From a virus: DNA of 22,811 nucleotides. Position numbers and translations under genes: made by a program. Shown here one piece after another: positions 20,632 to 22,811 of this stretch; the first letter of the stretch is position 1, and each line of letters opens with the position of its first letter. The stretch lies in the IMG/VR virus record IMGVR_UViG_3300025853_000713, positions 1 to 22,811 of that record; one strand, 5' to 3'. The notes beneath the pieces were generated by a model that was not told the DNA's origin, searched no databases, and worked only from the letters and a program-made list of their open reading frames with translations.

Positions 20632-22128
20632 ATGAGATACATAGGATTCTCTGAGTTCTATCATGATGCGGGAGTCAGTGTCATCGAAGAAGATGGCACT
20701 GTCTCCTATGCAACACATGCAGAACGATGGTCTAAGAAAAAGAATGATGCGATAATCCCACCTGAGTTGTGGGATTTTGTAGGCCAAGAAAAAGGTGATG
20801 TGGTCACCTTTTATGAGGACCACCACATCAAGTATAACGTTCGTGGTGGTTTGGCGGTAGAACCTAAGTTAGACAATTACAAAAAAGAACTCCATTACCA
20901 CCACAAGATCCCTGTGTATGAGTCTCTTGTGTATGACAAGAAAGAACTACATCACACATCCCATTGTGCGGGTGCATTCTATACACGCCCTTGGCAGTCA
21001 ATAGAAGATACCGTAATGGTGTCGATTGATGGTGCTGGAGAAGTCCAGACTGGGGTCATCCTAGATCACAACTTCAATCTAATCAAAGAGTGGCACTACC
21101 CTAAGTCCGTTGGGTTAATCTATGCAATGGTCACTGAGTTTCTTGGTCTGAGACCTCTAGAGGACGAATACGTGGTCATGGGATTATCATCCTATGGTGA
21201 ACCCGTATTCGCCGACTGGTTGTACGAACAATATCACAAGTTCTCTGATATCGCAAAGGAGATAGAAGAGGGTACTCTCATTGGGGTCAGTCATTCGGAT
21301 AGAGAGAAACGAAGAAAGGTTTTCCGTAAGGAACTAAAATGGAAGTGTTACAACAACAAGGACCAAGACTCCGCTGCATCTGTACAGGAGTTTGCGGAAC
21401 GTGCAATCCTTGAGATCATGCGTGAGGCGCGTAAACACGGATCTAAGTTAGTCTACTCTGGTGGATGTGCACAGAACGTTGTTACGAACTCTAAGATCGC
21501 AGAATTGTTTGATGAGGTTCACATTGCAATCGCTCCCGCAGACTCAGGGTCTTCTCTGGGGTGCGCCGCAAAAACGTGGGCGGATGAGACCGGAGGAACT
21601 CATCTTCGTTGGAACCCTTACTTAGGAACCAACATTGACCGTGAGATTAACCCGTCCGATGTTGTTGACCACTTATTGTCAGAACAATACTGTGGTATCG
21701 CAAACGGTAGATCAGAGTTTGGTCCACGTGCACTGGGTAACAGATCCTTGATTGCAGACGTTCGGTTTGATGTCAAGGATACGGTCAACGCAATCAAACG
21801 GAGACAGAAGTATCGTCCATTTGCTCCTGCGATTCTCGAAGAGTATGCGGACCAATATTTCTCTGGTCCGATGAATGAGTACATGCAATTTACCAGTAAG
21901 GCATTACATGACTACAAGTCGGTGACCCATGTAGATGGAACCGCAAGGGTACAGGTTGTCCGTAAGGATTGTCAATCTATATTCCGTAAAATTATTGAAG
22001 AGTACTATGAACGCACTGGTGTCCCTATGCTCTTGAATACTAGTCTTAACGTTAGGGGTAGACCTATGGTCGATGATCTTCGAGACGCTAAGATTTGGGA
22101 AAGTACATATAACGTAAGGGTATTTTAA
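20632..22128 (+). CDS. NodU/TobZ-type O-carbamoyltransferase
   Basis: A 498-residue carbamoyltransferase, which uses carbamoyl phosphate and ATP to put a carbamoyl group on a hydroxyl, usually of a sugar or antibiotic. The N-terminal Hsp70/actin-like part shows HDAGVSVIEEDG (11-22), HHTSHCAGAFY (107-117), SIDGAGE (131-137), VMGLSSYGEP (182-191), SGGCAQN (276-282) and PADSGSSLGCA (302-312). The YrdC-like C-terminal part shows GRSEFGPRALGNRS (359-372), KYRPFAPAILEE (393-404) and PMLLNTSLNVRGRP (465-478). It is slightly shorter than the roughly 550-600 residues I recall for typical members, but all core motifs remain. It starts at the base after the HAD stop, with SD GAGGG. The substrate is unknown; the nearby glycosyltransferase suggests a sugar. 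Confidence 0.9.
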   Translation: MRYIGFSEFYHDAGVSVIEEDGTVSYATHAERWSKKKNDAIIPPELWDFVGQEKGDVVTFYEDHHIKYNVRGGLAVEPKLDNYKKELHYHHKIPVYESLVYDKKELHHTSHCAGAFYTRPWQSIEDTVMVSIDGAGEVQTGVILDHNFNLIKEWHYPKSVGLIYAMVTEFLGLRPLEDEYVVMGLSSYGEPVFADWLYEQYHKFSDIAKEIEEGTLIGVSHSDREKRRKVFRKELKWKCYNNKDQDSAASVQEFAERAILEIMREARKHGSKLVYSGGCAQNVVTNSKIAELFDEVHIAIAPADSGSSLGCAAKTWADETGGTHLRWNPYLGTNIDREINPSDVVDHLLSEQYCGIANGRSEFGPRALGNRSLIADVRFDVKDTVNAIKRRQKYRPFAPAILEEYADQYFSGPMNEYMQFTSKALHDYKSVTHVDGTARVQVVRKDCQSIFRKIIEEYYERTGVPMLLNTSLNVRGRPMVDDLRDAKIWESTYNVRVF

Positions 22129-22129
22129 C

Positions 22130-22477
22130 ATGAAGGCAGGTAAGGTTTGGGGTCAGACGGAACTGATCGAAGCGAACGGTGTACTAGAGTTTCATCGTAT
22201 CGAAATGAAGAAGGGTGGTGTGTGTTCCAAACACAAACACAAGTATAAGTGGAACGGGTTCTTCTGTGAGTCCGGAGAACTACTCATTCGAGTGTGGAAG
22301 AACGCATATGATCTTGTTGATGAAACAATTCTCAAGCCCGGACAGTATACCAAGGTTGCGCCAGGCGAGTTTCACCAGTTCGAATGTTTGAAGGATGGTG
22401 TCGCCTATGAATTGTACTGGGCGGAGTTCAACCATGATGATATTGAAAGAGAGTCCGTAGGGTTCCAACAGGTATAA
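22130..22477 (+). CDS. Cupin-fold protein 1
   Basis: A 115-residue single-domain cupin. KHKHKYKWNGFFCESGEL (about residues 34-51) gives His35, His37 and an acidic ligand, and VAPGEFHQFE (76-85) gives His82 of the second motif. Small cupins of this type act as sugar isomerases/epimerases, dioxygenases or simple binding proteins. The ATG is 1 nt after the carbamoyltransferase stop, so the two are probably co-expressed and may act on the same substrate. AAG and AAC codons dominate as in the rest of the window. Activity is unknown. Confidence 0.75.
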   Translation: MKAGKVWGQTELIEANGVLEFHRIEMKKGGVCSKHKHKYKWNGFFCESGELLIRVWKNAYDLVDETILKPGQYTKVAPGEFHQFECLKDGVAYELYWAEFNHDDIERESVGFQQV

Positions 22478-22483
22478 AATATT

Positions 22484-22807
22484 ATGAAATTCAAAAGTTC
22501 AAGTATTGAAGGAACGGTTGTAAAAAATGATGATCGTTACATTGTAAAGGATAACACAACACTAAAAAATCTTGTTGTTAGTTCAACAAGATTAAATCCA
22601 CGCAAAAGCACAAGTGGACACAAGCACGAAGGACAGGAAGAAGTTTACATGTTTCTTGAAGGCAGTGGCACTATGGAACTGGATGATGTAACTCATAATG
22701 TTGAAGCAGGCGACACTGTGTTAATTGAGGACGGTGTGTTTCATCGTGTTCATGCAGGCAATGAAGAATTGTATTTTGTATGCGTGTTTGATGGAAGTAG
22801 AAAGTAA
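22484..22807 (+). CDS. Cupin-fold protein 2, atypical codon use
   Basis: A 107-residue cupin with a textbook first motif, GHKHEGQEEVYMFLEGSG (45-62; His46, His48 and Glu52 or Glu53), and second motif, GDTVLIEDGVFHRVHAGN (76-93; His87). Such proteins often bind metal and act on sugars, or sense small molecules. Codon use differs from the neighbour 6 nt upstream: 5 of 8 Lys codons are AAA and 5 of 6 Asn codons AAT, against mostly AAG and all AAC in cupin 1, and GGC is common for Gly. This suggests separate, recent acquisition. The full gene fits within the window. Substrate is unknown. Confidence 0.78.
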   Translation: MKFKSSSIEGTVVKNDDRYIVKDNTTLKNLVVSSTRLNPRKSTSGHKHEGQEEVYMFLEGSGTMELDDVTHNVEAGDTVLIEDGVFHRVHAGNEELYFVCVFDGSRK

Positions 22808-22811
22808 CGAG

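Noticed and set aside
1-22811. tRNA genes, CRISPR arrays, insertion sequences or attachment sites
   Set aside because: Gaps between genes are at most about 90 nt and none folds as a tRNA; no repeated spacer structure, transposase or integrase was seen.

Overview
The window looks like part of a tailed-phage genome of the T4-like marine myovirus type (Caudoviricetes). Every convincing gene is on the + strand, and genes abut or overlap by 1-8 nt. The content combines a basic, lysine-rich virion/prohead-core-like cluster, class Ia ribonucleotide reductase, a PhoH ATPase, a DUF6433-type protein, an M15 lysin and sugar-modification genes. No tRNA, integrase, transposase or CRISPR array is visible, and no gap between genes exceeds about 90 bp. 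The host is not known. The phage-encoded IscU is strikingly like the gammaproteobacterial protein, which hints at, but does not prove, a gammaproteobacterial host.

Region 1 (1-9331) starts with the tail end of a structural-type gene and a sulfotransferase. It then carries about a dozen coupled genes that resemble the accessory capsid proteins of marine T4-like phages: a KWDG (ligase-like) protein, a very basic protein, a TxGH nucleotidyltransferase fused to capsid-type modules, a 549-residue multi-module protein, an EF-hand-like acidic/basic protein, a coiled-coil/one-TM protein, a Rho_N-like protein and several conserved unknowns. Many begin with a short M-x-x-F-x-x-F/L-x-x-E leader that resembles the T4 internal-protein capsid-targeting sequence and gp21 cleavage site. 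This suggests that several of them, including two apparent nucleotidyltransferases, are packaged in the head and delivered with the DNA.

Region 2 (9346-14892) starts with a sigma70-type promoter and is a nucleotide/iron operon: a small unknown gene, nrdA with a glutaredoxin domain inserted just before its redox-active CxxC tail, iscU (Fe-S scaffold), nrdB, a 49-residue zinc-ribbon peptide, a SegE-like GIY-YIG nuclease and a C-terminally shortened ANL-family (AMP-binding) enzyme. An IscU gene between the two RNR subunits is the most unusual arrangement in the window.

Region 3 (14901-19203) has two promoters sharing an upstream A-tract and an identical nine-base spacer block. They drive runs of very small, translationally coupled unknown genes. 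These are followed by DUF6433, small conserved phage genes, phoH, the M15 lysin and a small basic protein.

Region 4 (19145-22807) holds a GT-A glycosyltransferase, then a third copy of the same promoter type, a HAD phosphatase, a NodU/TobZ-type carbamoyltransferase and two cupins. With the sulfotransferase at the left end, these look like tools for decorating a sugar, cell surface or other small-molecule target. The last cupin has clearly different codon use from its neighbour, a sign of recent acquisition.

Across the window the tetranucleotide AGCT is almost absent: only two copies were found by eye, both in nrdA. This suggests selection against an AGCT-recognising restriction enzyme.
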